A stretch of DNA of 64,000 nucleotides from Bettongia penicillata ogilbyi (taxonomy: Eukaryota > Chordata > Mammalia > Diprotodontia > Potoroidae): the NCBI GenBank assembly GCA_023548195.1, contig JAJHZJ010000696.1:2026274-2090273 (forward strand). The letters are read 5' to 3'. Below are positions 57,301-62,924 of this stretch, piece after piece; position 1 is the first letter of the stretch; every line of letters begins with the position of its first letter. Both the position numbers and the translations under genes were made by a program. The notes below the pieces were generated by a model that was not told where the DNA came from, made no database searches, and worked only from the letters and a program-made list of their open reading frames with translations.

Positions 57301-60300
57301 AGAAAGGGCACAAAAATTCATTAAGCACCCTCTTGTGCCAGGTGTTCTGCTAAGGGCTTCGCAAATATCTTATTTGATCTTGATGTCAATCCTGGGAGGC
57401 AGGTGCTATTGTGATCCCCATTTTGCAGGTTAGAAGATTGAGGCAGACAGAGGTTAAGTGACTGGCCCACAGCCACCCAACCAGTAGGTATCTGAGACTG
57501 GATTTGAACTCTTGAGTCTTCTTGAGTGTAAGCCTAGCACTCTCTCCATTGCTTCCCCTGACTAACTGTGAACTAAGGGAGCATGATGAAATGAATGGAT
57601 AGGGGCCCGGCAGGGCTCAGACCCCAGTCCTGCCTGCTCCTGAGTGACTTGGGCAAGTTACTAACATTTGGCATTGTGCTAAGCCATTATTAGCTTAGTG
57701 TGAGGTGGTGAGGGCTGTTTATCTGCCTGGACTCATCTTGGGTCTGAATCCATGTGAGTGTTTGACTGCCTTTGTGGAAAGGACAGAGGAAAGAGACTCC
57801 TACTAAATTACTAAATATTGTTATCGTTGTTTAGTCATTTCAGTCGTGACTGACTGTGTTTTCTTGGCAAAGATATTAGATTGGTTTGCCATTGCCTTAT
57901 CTAGCTCATTTTACAGATGAAGAAACTGCAGGAAACAGGGTTAAATGACTTGTCTAGGGTTATGCAGCTGGTGTTTGAGGTTGGATTGGAACTCAGGTCT
58001 TCCTGCCTCCAGGTCTGCCACTCTAGTCACTGTGCTCTTGTTATAAAGTCCTGACTTTTTAAGAGGACTTGGCTGAGCAGGGCAGACACTATCACTGCTA
58101 TTCCAGAGGAGTGAGCTGCCTGCCCTGAGCTGGAGTGGAACCACAGCCCTGAGCTTAGAAAAGGAGGAGGCTAGTCAGATCTCACTGGGAAGTCATCTGA
58201 CATCAACAAATATTTCTTAAGCACATGTTATGTGCCAAGACCTGTCCTAAGATACAGAGATACAAAGTCAGAGAGTATAACAGCCCCTACCCTTGGGGGC
58301 TGCTGCTGCTGGTAGGTGGGACATGGACACAAGTAAGTAAGGAGACCCAAATTATGTACAGAGTGTCTTTAGGGCTGCTAATGACTGAGGGAGGGAAAGG
58401 GGAAGCAACATGTCACAGTTGGCCATGGAGCTGTTCTTTACATGGAACTTCAGGAAATGACTTCACTCCCCTTCAAGGGTCTCCAGGGAACTGAGAATGA
58501 GAAAAGGAGAGCCTGGGATTTCAGAAGACCAGCCCTTTACAAGTGACAGAGGCCTGAACTTCAACCACTTTTTCCTTCCTGGGTCTCAGCCTTTTAAGGC
58601 TAAGCAGAGACATGTCCCAACATTCTAAGCTTGGTTTGGCTATAGCATCATAGATTTTATTTTTTTGGAGGCAGTTGAAGTTCAGTGACTTGCCTAGGGC
58701 CATACAGCTGGTAAGTGTCTGAGGTCAGATTTGAACTCAGAACTTCTTGATTCCAAACCAGGTGCTGTGGCTTCTGTACCACCAAGCTGCTCTTAGCAGC
58801 ATAGATTTATAACTGGAAGGGACCTCAGAGGCCATCAAGCACATACCACTCCTTTTACAGATGAGGAAACTGAGGCAAACAGTTCAAGTGACTTGCCTGG
58901 GATCACCTAGCTAGTAACTAGTAACTATCTGAGGCTGGATTTGAACTCAGGTTTTCTTGACTCCAAGCCAGGCGCTCTATCCATTGCACCATGTACCTGC
59001 TTCTGATTTTACCTCTGTAACTTCACTCCCATCTGTCCCTTTCTCTGCTCCCAGGACCTCTTGCATGAATGATTGCAAAAGCCTCCTCTTTGGTCTCTCT
59101 GCCTCAAATCTCTCCTTTCTCCCACTCATCTTCCATAACATTATTTTCCTGAAATATCAGTCTAATCAGGTCACTCACTGGCTCCAAAAAGCTTCATTGG
59201 TTTCCTTTTACACCTAGGATCCAGTCGAAACCGTTTCCATATTTAAAACACAATTCCCTTATGAGACCACAATCTTCTTTTCATCCCTTCTGTCCCTCTC
59301 CCTTACACTTTTTAAACCAAATCATTTTCAGTAACTCTCATCCCTCCACCCCTTAGTACTTTTTCCATCCATCCTCTCTGTCATCCAGTGATACTGCCCT
59401 TCTTGTATGAGACACTCTGTTTCCCATTTCCAGATATTTTCCTCTGGCTGTCCCCCATGCCCGGTATGCTCTCCCTTCTCCTGGCTCCCTTGAAGTCCCC
59501 CCTAAAATCCCAAAGTGGGAAGCCTTTCCCAATTCTAGTGTCTTCTCCTAGTTGATCATCTCAAATTTATCCCATCCATAGCTTGTCTTACATAGTTACT
59601 TGCATGTTGTCTCCTTTGTTAGACCGTGAGCTCCTGGAGAAAAAGAATTGTCATTTGCCTTTGTATTCCTATCATGTAGCACAGTAGGCACTTAATAAAT
59701 TTTTATTGACTTGCTCACTCTGCTGTGGTTTGACTTTCCTCCCTCCCCTATCTTTACTATCTAGTTAATCATTCAACTCTTTATGGTTGCCTGCTTCCAA
59801 ATCTCTTACCCCTTTTTACCTCTCTTTTACCCCTGTCACTGCTCCTCCTTTGTCAGCCCTCAACACTGGACTACTCCCACTATTTGCCTCTATCTGCCCG
59901 GTAGCTGAATGGAACTGAAGGAAGTCACGGGATTATTCTAACTAGGTCTCCTGTGAATTTATGTTACGTAATCTCCCCTAGGGTCCTCACTGCAGCAAGG
60001 CAATCTTTCTGTTCCTTTCGAATCAGTTCACTGTCCTATTTTCTCCTGGGACTGTTCCAGACCTCTTCTATGTTGAAGCCTCCTACATCAATTCTTTATC
60101 CTCCCCCCAAACCCTTGTAGTAATTAATAGCTAACATTTATTTGGTGCCTACTGTGTGCCACTGTGCTAATGTCTTTATAGTTACTGTTTCATTTAATCC
60201 TCAGCAATCCTTGAGAGGTAGGTGCTATTATTCTCCTCATTTTGCAGATGAGGAAATGGAGGCAACCAGAGGTGAAATGACTTGCCTAGGGTCATATGGT

Positions 60301-62017
60301 AAGTGACTGAGGTCGGATTTGAACTCAGGTCTTACTGCCTCCAGACCTGGCTTTGTGACACCTAGCTGCCTCATAAGTATGCAGAATAAGCAAAACTAAG
60401 CCCACATTGGCAGTGTCCAAAAAGGTTATGTCTTTATCTTAAGTCCATCAGGAGGTAGTAGCCTGCCTCATCATCAGTCCTCTAGACTCCTGGTCCATCA
60501 TTTCACTGAGTGGGATTCTTAAGTCTTTCAAAGGTGTTTGTCTCTAGGATGATTTAGTTTTTGTATAGATTGTGCTCCTGGGTCTTCTTGCTTCATTCTG
60601 TATCAGTTCATGTGGGTCTTCCTTAGGTTTCTCTGAAATAGCCCTTTTTGTCATTTCTTAGGTATAACTAGAATTTGTAAGTCTTTAAAATAACCATATT
60701 CTAAAAGAATCGCAAATGTGTGAGGAGTGAAATGATGGACTTTTGTTTGTTGACATTGTCACAGGACCTGTTCCAAGCTGGGGAACTGAAATGGGGGACA
60801 GATGAAGAAAAGTTCATCACCATTCTGGGAACACGCAATGTGTCTCACTTAAGAAGGGGTAAGTCAAGAAAGGATGAGAGTGAAAGACTTTTCACAGTCT
60901 TCAAAGGGCCTGACCTAATGTAGAGGTGAAATATTTTAAAGAATTAACTCAGTACCACTATTTCTAGGTTTGCTAAAGTGATCTAAAATGAAGATTTCCT
61001 TTTAAATTTTCAAGTCATTACTTTTCACTGTGCCTCTTACGTAATGGAAATGCACAAGGTGGGGAGAATGGAGATTGTGTGGAATGGAATGAGGGTAAGC
61101 AATGGACAGCGTCCTGGACTTGGAATCTGAAGGTTACATTTCCACAAAGATTTGTGGGATCTCAGGGTCATAGATTTAGAGTGAGAAAGGACTTGAGAGC
61201 CCATCTGGTCCGGCCCCCCTCATTTTATAGATGAGTCCCGTGGATAGGAAGCAACTTCTTCCAGACCACTCAGCTTGTAAGTACCACAGCTTGAATTTGA
61301 ACCCAGCACTTCTCATCCCAAATTCATCCCCTTTTTTTCATGACGTCACTTGTCCTCTCTAGGTTCATTTGTCAGGACATTTATTAACTTCGTGATGTAC
61401 GGAAGATCATTTAATCTTTCACTTTGCATCATCTATAAAATGGGCTTAGTATCAGTAATAATTTATGATTGTCAGACTTCTCAGAAGGTAGGCATCCTCA
61501 TTGTACAGGTGAGAAGACTGGCACCCAGAGATTAAGTGGCTCTCACCATGTTAACAAATGGTATGATATAGTGGATAAAATGCTGGATTAGGAGTCAAGA
61601 AAATCTGCCTCAGATGCTTAGTTGTATGACTCTGGGTAATTCACTTAACTTCTTCGCACCCCAGTTTCCTCATTTGTAAAAAATTAGGGCATTGGATTAG
61701 ATGGCCTCTAAGGTCCCTTCTAAATCTAAATCCAAGACATTTTCTTTCTTGAGGCCTCTGTTTCCTCATCTGTAAAATGAGGAGATGGATAGATAGGAAG
61801 CCTTTGGGGTCCCTACTAGGTCTATGTCTATAATCCTGTGTTGTGTCAGAGTGGGCTTGAGTGTAAAGTGTAGGCTTATTCATAGCAAAAATGGTGCTGA
61901 ATAAGGTATTTAAGTGCTCCTTATCCAATATATGATTTGACAAAGATTAAGTGTGTTGGTTTGAGATTCACCTCTGTCTTTCTGTCTGTTTTTCTTTCTT
62001 TCTCTCTCTCTCCCTCT

Positions 62018-62099
<82 letters not shown>

Positions 62100-62924
62100 T
62101 TCCTTCCTTCCTTCCTTCCTTCCTTCCTTCCTCTCTCTCTTTTGTTTCTATCTGTGCATCCATCCATCCATCCTGTTTGTTTATTTCTAGCTATCCTCTA
62201 TCAATCTACCATCTATCTATATCTATGTTTATATCTCATCTATCAGTCATCTATCATCTATCTTATTTATCAATTTGTCATTCTTATCATCTATTTTAGC
62301 TGTCTATATCATCTATCTCTCTATCATATCAACCCATCATTTATCTCTGTAATCTTTGTCTCCCTATATGTCATTGATCAATTCACCATTTATCTGTACC
62401 TATCATTTATTTATCTGTTTATATCTGTTTTGGTATAAAAAGAAAGTATTTTTTGGAGGGTCTTATGGTTAGTTAATGAGTTGAAATTTAATTTCTTATC
62501 TACAGAGGCATTGTCGAGAGTTCCTCTTGTCAAGTGGTTTTTTTTTTTTTTTGAAGCTATGGCTAAGAGGGTCATTAAAAGATTTTTTGACTGGCATGGA
62601 TCACATTGTTCCTTCACAGTCTTTTAAGGAAAATACCATTGGAAAAAGAGAAGCGGGGGTATCCAGGATCTGCCTAGAACCAAAGTTTCCTGTAGGGAGT
62701 CTTGACAATTTCCCATCCCATTCTTTTGAGATAACTTATGGAAATCACTTTGCAAACCTTAAAGCACTATATAAAAGCCAATCTCCAATGTTTACCTAAG
62801 TAAAACAAAAGTTTCCATTGTTTTTCAGTGTTTGACAAATACATGACCATATCAGGATTTCAGATTGAAGAAACCATTGACCGTGAAACATCGGGTCACC
62901 TGGAACAGCTGCTCCTTGCTATTG
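18718..62924 (+). CDS. ANXA5: Annexin A5, partial (start codon in exon 2 through exon 10; 3' exons outside window)
   Basis: Spliced coding sequence: 18718-18720, 42863-42947, 43657-43751, 44995-45108, 48451-48541, 49602-49681, 53243-53299, 60765-60858, 62829-62924. It totals 715 bases, 238 whole codons plus one base; human annexin A5 has 320 residues. Annexin A5 is a cytosolic and secreted protein that binds phosphatidylserine membranes with calcium, forms two-dimensional lattices and acts as an anticoagulant. Calcium-loop motifs are intact: Gly-Leu-Gly-Thr (repeat 1), Gly-Ala-Gly-Thr (repeat 2) and Lys-Trp-Gly-Thr (repeat 3, with Trp185 matching human Trp187), plus Asp-Thr-Ser-Gly and Glu-Thr-Ser-Gly caps. 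All introns are GT/AG with consistent phases and no stops. The N-terminus is two residues shorter than in human or chicken. The C-terminal remainder (end of repeat 3 and repeat 4) lies past the right edge. Clearly a functional gene by appearance. Confidence 0.97.
18721..21685. repeat. Intron 2, left part: SINE pieces and (TATC)n/(CATC)n
   Basis: A tRNA-headed SINE in plus orientation is at about 18830-19035 ('atggcatagtggttagag' head, 'ttgacagagggaatttcct' body). A relative of it is at about 20165-20345. A short (TATC)n then (CATC)n microsatellite lies at 19905-19950, and a minus-strand MIR at about 19990-20160. About 20,345-21,685 shows only a weak MIR tail near 21,240-21,300. Confidence 0.65.
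21690..22910. repeat. AT/CA alternating microsatellite cluster with nested SINE
   Basis: Long stretches of alternating purine-pyrimidine (TA, CA, TATACA) at about 21,690-21,845, 22,065-22,395 and 22,690-22,910, including a (CA) run at about 22,376-22,394. A minus-strand Mar1-type SINE splits the tract at about 21,845-22,065 ('accccgtttggggttttct', 'tttgccatttccttctcc'). Confidence 0.85.
22911..24355. repeat. Intron 2: dispersed repeat piece, otherwise unrecognised
   Basis: About 23,105-23,260 belongs to a dispersed family with the pattern 'tatgctagccactgtgg' followed by 'tcaaagagctcccagtctaa'. The rest shows AT-rich intronic sequence with a weak MIR at about 24,215-24,340. Confidence 0.55.
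24360..24980 (-). repeat. L1 3' fragment, antisense to ANXA5
   Basis: Reads 'ttttgcatcatttcataca' and 'tagccattttccatttgatag', the complement of the L1 ORF2 C-terminal region, and then 'gcacatgcctag'-like ORF2 sequence. Frame-broken and lacking the 5' part. Confidence 0.7.
24999..25182. mobile_element. hAT-type miniature inverted-repeat transposon, copy 1
   Basis: Starts CAGGGGTAGAGAACTTATG and ends with a degraded inverted copy ('ccacaggttccttatccctc'). It is internally palindromic: 'aacttcacagaacaaa' in the left arm is mirrored by 'tttgttctgcaaaactt' in the right arm around 'ccttaataaaagga'. This layout is typical of non-autonomous hAT (Charlie-like) elements. The last base is C rather than the expected G and no clean 8-bp target duplication remains. 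Confidence 0.75.
25183..27330. repeat. Intron 2: L1 piece, MIR and L2 remnants
   Basis: About 25,590-25,740 is a minus-strand L1 3'UTR piece ('acaaaacaacttgtcacattg'-like in parts). MIR-like pieces are at about 25,860-26,030, 26,400-26,585 and 26,585-26,760 (plus). An L2-like stretch is at about 26,060-26,380. The 26,760-27,330 interval shows nothing recognisable. Confidence 0.55.
27335..28520. repeat. Intron 2: SINE, RTE-like tail and dispersed repeat
   Basis: A minus-strand CORE-SINE is at about 27,335-27,485 ('cactgcaccacctagctgcc' end). An RTE-like tail with 'gaaggacaaacactcaca' ends near 27,660. A minus-strand SINE is at about 27,745-27,965. A dispersed-family copy is at about 28,110-28,520 ('accactgtgctaaacag', 'caaagagctcatactatga'). 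Confidence 0.65.
28521..31065. repeat. Intron 2: scattered MIR pieces and an L1 piece
   Basis: Plus-strand MIR at about 28,925-29,090, minus-strand THER1/MIR at about 29,530-29,700, and a minus-strand L1 3'UTR piece at about 30,130-30,330 ('ggaacaaatctgcacggtc'). A short (TG)n is at 30,792-30,812. The remainder is unrecognised. Confidence 0.6.
31070..31620. repeat. Body of a dispersed repeat family
   Basis: Contains 'gtaatccaggtgaaaggtg' and 'gatgagaacaagaactgg', matching in style the later part of the repeat seen at 37,830-38,290. It is probably a long old interspersed element; name not known. Confidence 0.5.
31621..34095. repeat. Intron 2: polypyrimidine tract and MIR pieces
   Basis: A C/T-rich tract of about 190 bases lies at 32,012-32,205. 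A plus-strand MIR is at about 32,640-32,810 ('tctgcctcagttttctcatc'), and minus-strand MIR/THER1 pieces are at about 33,060-33,240 and 33,620-33,800. No gene is supported. Confidence 0.65.
34100..34620 (+). repeat. THER1/MIR followed by Mar1-type SINE
   Basis: About 34,100-34,350 is a plus-strand THER1-like element ('cctctgcctcagtttcctc', 'aatgctagctataattg'). About 34,375-34,615 is a plus-strand Mar1 with 'ctggagaaggaaatggcaaa' and the 'gaactggacacaactgaaatg' tail. Confidence 0.85.
34621..35480. repeat. Intron 2: unrecognised plus SINE remnant
   Basis: About 35,190-35,370 is a minus-strand copy of the tRNA-headed SINE body ('tccttctgctagtgcagg'). The rest has no recognisable content. Confidence 0.5.
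35510..37120. repeat. L2 with nested SINEs and dispersed repeat
   Basis: A dispersed-family start is at about 35,525-35,610. L2 sequence in plus orientation runs about 35,700-36,320 and 36,700-36,830, and ends near 37,115 ('taacaaatgtttgttgaat'). It is interrupted by a Mar1 3' fragment (35,830-35,905), an AT-rich stretch (36,335-36,450), a minus-strand THER1 (36,460-36,700) and a minus-strand Mar1 (36,825-37,075). Confidence 0.75.
37121..39085. repeat. Intron 2: dispersed repeat copy, otherwise unrecognised
   Basis: About 37,830-38,290 is the longest copy of the dispersed family ('gtaggcactggccataaaa' start, 'gttgtaaaggaccttaaatg' body). The remaining parts (37,121-37,830 and 38,290-39,085) show nothing recognisable. 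Confidence 0.55.
39090..39400 (-). repeat. L1 3'UTR fragment, antisense to ANXA5
   Basis: Reads 'tctgcccttcccattaccc', 'caaacaaatctctcaggg' and 'gaaaatgtatgctgctttct', the complement of a marsupial L1 3'UTR variant, related to the piece at about 30,130. A dispersed-family copy follows at about 39,415-39,600. Confidence 0.7.
39723..39909. mobile_element. hAT-type miniature inverted-repeat transposon, copy 2, with target duplication
   Basis: Starts CAGGGGTAAGGAACCT and ends AGGTTTCTCACCCCTG, a near-perfect terminal inverted repeat. It is flanked by 'caataaag' (39715-39722) and 'cactaaag' (39910-39917), an 8-bp target duplication with one mismatch, which is the hAT signature. The interior is palindromic like the copy at 24,999-25,182 and too short to encode a transposase. 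Confidence 0.88.
39910..41985. repeat. Intron 2: Mar1 SINE, poly-T and unclassified sequence
   Basis: A plus-strand Mar1 SINE is at about 40,590-40,835 ('aggtagctaggtggcacag' head). A run of 20 T is at 41,036-41,055. About 40,900-41,450 ends in 'ttctttaataaatcataaaa' and may be an old mobile element, but I cannot classify it. An L2-like piece starts near 41,465 and a minus-strand SINE fragment lies at about 41,870-41,965. Confidence 0.55.
41990..42660 (-). repeat. L1 3' fragment, antisense to ANXA5
   Basis: Given-strand sequence 'tgtacatgaaactgcaaat', 'ctaccattagacacaaata', 'cattccctgattgatgggca' and 'tgccaccacagagagagctg' is the complement of L1 3'UTR and the ORF2 C-terminus. It ends about 200 bases before exon 3. 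Confidence 0.85.
42863..42947 (+). CDS. ANXA5: ANXA5 exon 3
   Basis: 85 bases, acceptor 'tctcttt ag' and donor 'gtaaga'. Phase 0 in, phase 1 out. Encodes the N-terminal tail (Ala-Thr-Arg-Gly-Thr-Val) and the start of annexin repeat 1 up to Met-Lys-Gly-Leu, with the first glycine of the calcium loop split across the junction. Confidence 0.95.
42948..43656. repeat. ANXA5 intron 3
   Basis: Contains a plus-strand MIR-like piece at about 43,090-43,280 ('cctttgtttcctcatctac', 'cttctagctctggtcctcc') and T runs near 42,976 and 43,567. Nothing else. Confidence 0.75.
43657..43751 (+). CDS. ANXA5: ANXA5 exon 4
   Basis: 95 bases, acceptor 'ttcattgcag', donor 'gtaagt'. Completes the repeat 1 calcium loop (Gly-Thr-Asp-Glu-Glu) and encodes the Arg-Ser-Asn-Ala-Gln-Arg-Gln-Glu-Ile helix, typical of annexins, ending Leu-Phe-Gly-Arg. 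Confidence 0.97.
43752..44994. repeat. ANXA5 intron 4: SINE, L2 with (CA)n, MIR
   Basis: A Mar1/THER-type SINE in plus orientation is at about 43,823-44,050. L2 3' sequence is at about 44,090-44,625 with a (CA)n microsatellite at about 44,284-44,368 and the terminal 'gagggcagggattgttttc' stretch. A plus-strand MIR is at about 44,705-44,900. Confidence 0.8.
44995..45108 (+). CDS. ANXA5: ANXA5 exon 5
   Basis: 114 bases (38 codons), acceptor 'tttcggcag', donor 'gtaagg', phase 0 on both sides. Encodes the end of repeat 1 with the Leu-Lys-Ser-Glu-Leu-Thr-Gly acidic cap residue and the start of repeat 2, ending His-Ala-Leu-Lys. Confidence 0.97.
45268..45303 (+). repeat. Poly-G run, 36 bases
   Basis: Uninterrupted run of 36 G in intron 5, followed by C and GGGGG. 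It lies 160 bases downstream of exon 5 and reads G on the transcribed-sense strand. It can form stacked G-quadruplexes in DNA and pre-mRNA. Sequencing of such runs is unreliable, so the exact length is doubtful. Confidence 0.9.
45304..48450. repeat. Rest of ANXA5 intron 5: SINE series
   Basis: Plus-strand tRNA-headed SINE at about 45,480-45,660. MIR-type pieces at about 45,975-46,180, 46,900-47,090, 47,680-47,830 and 48,105-48,290 (plus). Minus-strand THER1 at about 47,225-47,420 and minus-strand Mar1 at about 47,865-48,100. The 46,180-46,900 interval shows nothing recognisable. Confidence 0.75.
48451..48541 (+). CDS. ANXA5: ANXA5 exon 6
   Basis: 91 bases, acceptor 'ttttccccatag', donor 'gtaatt', phase 0 in, phase 1 out. 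Encodes the repeat 2 calcium loop (Gly-Ala-Gly-Thr-Asn-Glu-Lys) and the Ala-Ser-Arg-Thr-Pro helix. Confidence 0.97.
48542..49601. repeat. ANXA5 intron 6
   Basis: A minus-strand THER1-like element is at about 48,950-49,200 ('ccaggcactgcactaagcc', 'gaggcagacagtttaaatg'). The rest has A-rich runs and no coding signal. Confidence 0.7.
49602..49681 (+). CDS. ANXA5: ANXA5 exon 7
   Basis: 80 bases, acceptor 'tttccttgcag', donor 'gtaatg', phase 1 in, phase 0 out. Encodes the second half of repeat 2 with the Gly-Asp-Thr-Ser-Gly acidic cap and the Val-Val-Leu-Leu-Gln helix end. Confidence 0.97.
50275..50445 (-). repeat. MIR-type SINE
   Basis: 'gaaaaggacctcagaagcca', 'aacaaaccaaggcccagag' and 'gcccaaggtcacactgtta' are the complement of a MIR core. 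The preceding part of intron 7 (49,682-50,275) is unrecognised. Confidence 0.75.
50447..51700 (-). repeat. L1 3' part (ORF2 C-terminus plus 3'UTR), antisense to ANXA5
   Basis: Largest L1 piece here. On the minus strand, codons in about 51,229-51,570 encode a peptide with Ser-Lys-Asp-Met-Asn-Arg-Gln-Phe-Ser and Ile-Arg-Glu-Met-Gln-Ile-Lys-Thr-Thr, hallmarks of the L1 ORF2 C-terminal region; the frame then continues with breaks. The 3'UTR follows and ends in an A-rich tail (T run at 50,449-50,459 on the given strand). It is 5'-truncated and inactive. Confidence 0.92.
51701..53242. repeat. Rest of ANXA5 intron 7
   Basis: A dispersed-family copy is at about 51,890-52,020 ('taagcacctgctgttttca') and a minus-strand THER1 at about 52,665-52,865. 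The other parts show nothing recognisable. Confidence 0.65.
53243..53299 (+). CDS. ANXA5: ANXA5 exon 8
   Basis: 57 bases (19 codons), acceptor 'ctgttctag', donor 'gtaggt', phase 0 on both sides. Encodes the linker between repeats 2 and 3, starting Ala-Asn-Arg-Asp and ending Glu-Gln-Asp-Ala-Lys. The middle (Ser-Asp-Asp-Gly-Leu-Asn-Glu-Asp) differs from human, as expected for a surface linker. Confidence 0.97.
53300..55490. repeat. ANXA5 intron 8, left part: SINEs and purine tract
   Basis: A minus-strand Mar1 starts within 20 bases of exon 8 (about 53,310-53,545). A GGAA/GAAA purine tract is at about 53,900-53,978, a minus-strand THER1 at about 54,005-54,230, and MIR-like pieces at about 54,290-54,480. 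About 54,500-55,490 is unrecognised. Confidence 0.7.
55500..56925. repeat. ANXA5 intron 8, middle: dispersed repeat copies
   Basis: Dispersed-family copy at about 55,500-55,750 ('gtgttctaggtgcctgagg', 'gcatgaagtatacacagac'). Another old repeat at about 56,670-56,830 is related to the one at 16,870-17,110. The open frames at 55,700-56,600 overlap on both strands, show no family similarity and are not supported. Confidence 0.5.
56930..59000. repeat. ANXA5 intron 8: cluster of minus-strand SINEs
   Basis: Minus-strand Mar1 at about 56,930-57,185, THER1 at 57,300-57,560, Mar1 at 57,825-58,050, and CORE-SINE/MIR at 58,655-58,800 and 58,800-58,995. A dispersed-family copy is at about 58,205-58,400. 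Each SINE shows the complement of the CORE and the 'ccacctagctgcc' head end or close variants. Confidence 0.8.
59000..59720 (+). repeat. L2 LINE 3' end
   Basis: Plus-strand L2: 'tctaatcaggtcactcact', 'ggctgtcccccatgcccgg', 'agaccgtgagctcctggag' and the terminal 'cagtaggcacttaataaat'. It is close to full in its 3' 700 bases, minus small gaps. Confidence 0.88.
59721..60764. repeat. ANXA5 intron 8, right end: THER1 and L1 pieces
   Basis: Minus-strand THER1 at about 60,120-60,375 ('ttggtgcctactgtgtgcc', 'cagatgaggaaatggaggca'). Minus-strand L1 3' piece at about 60,440-60,665 ('tcttaagtctttcaaaggtg', 'tgtatcagttcatgtgggtc'). Confidence 0.7.
60765..60858 (+). CDS. ANXA5: ANXA5 exon 9
   Basis: 94 bases, acceptor 'attgtcacag', donor 'gtaagt' at 60859, phase 0 in, phase 1 out. 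Encodes the start of repeat 3, including Gly-Glu-Leu-Lys-Trp-Gly-Thr-Asp with the Trp that becomes membrane-exposed on calcium binding, and Thr-Arg-Asn-Val-Ser-His. Confidence 0.97.
60859..61970. repeat. ANXA5 intron 9, left part: MIR pieces
   Basis: MIR-like pieces at about 61,080-61,330 (mixed) and 61,560-61,760 (plus; 'ccagtttcctcatttgtaaa', 'ggcctctaaggtcccttc'). No coding signal. Confidence 0.65.
61975..62440. repeat. (CTTT)n / (CTTC)n / (ATCT)n compound microsatellite
   Basis: Pyrimidine tract: TTTC repeats at about 62,018-62,096, then CCTT repeats to about 62,132, then imperfect ATCT/ATCC repeats to about 62,440. Open frames on both strands made of Phe/Leu/Ser or Lys/Glu/Arg are artefacts. 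It lies in intron 9, some 390 bases before exon 10 at its right edge. Confidence 0.95.
62829..62924 (+). CDS. ANXA5: ANXA5 exon 10
   Basis: 96 bases, acceptor 'ttgtttttcag', donor 'gtgggt', phase 1 in and out. Encodes Val-Phe-Asp-Lys-Tyr-Met through the Glu-Thr-Ser-Gly cap of repeat 3 to Leu-Leu-Leu-Ala-Ile. A second GT (gtaatc) lies four bases downstream, but the 96-base size matches the annexin family exon and keeps the frame. Confidence 0.95.

Noticed and set aside
61910..62438. Lys/Arg- and Phe/Leu-rich frames
   Set aside because: Encoded by the CTTT/ATCT microsatellite.
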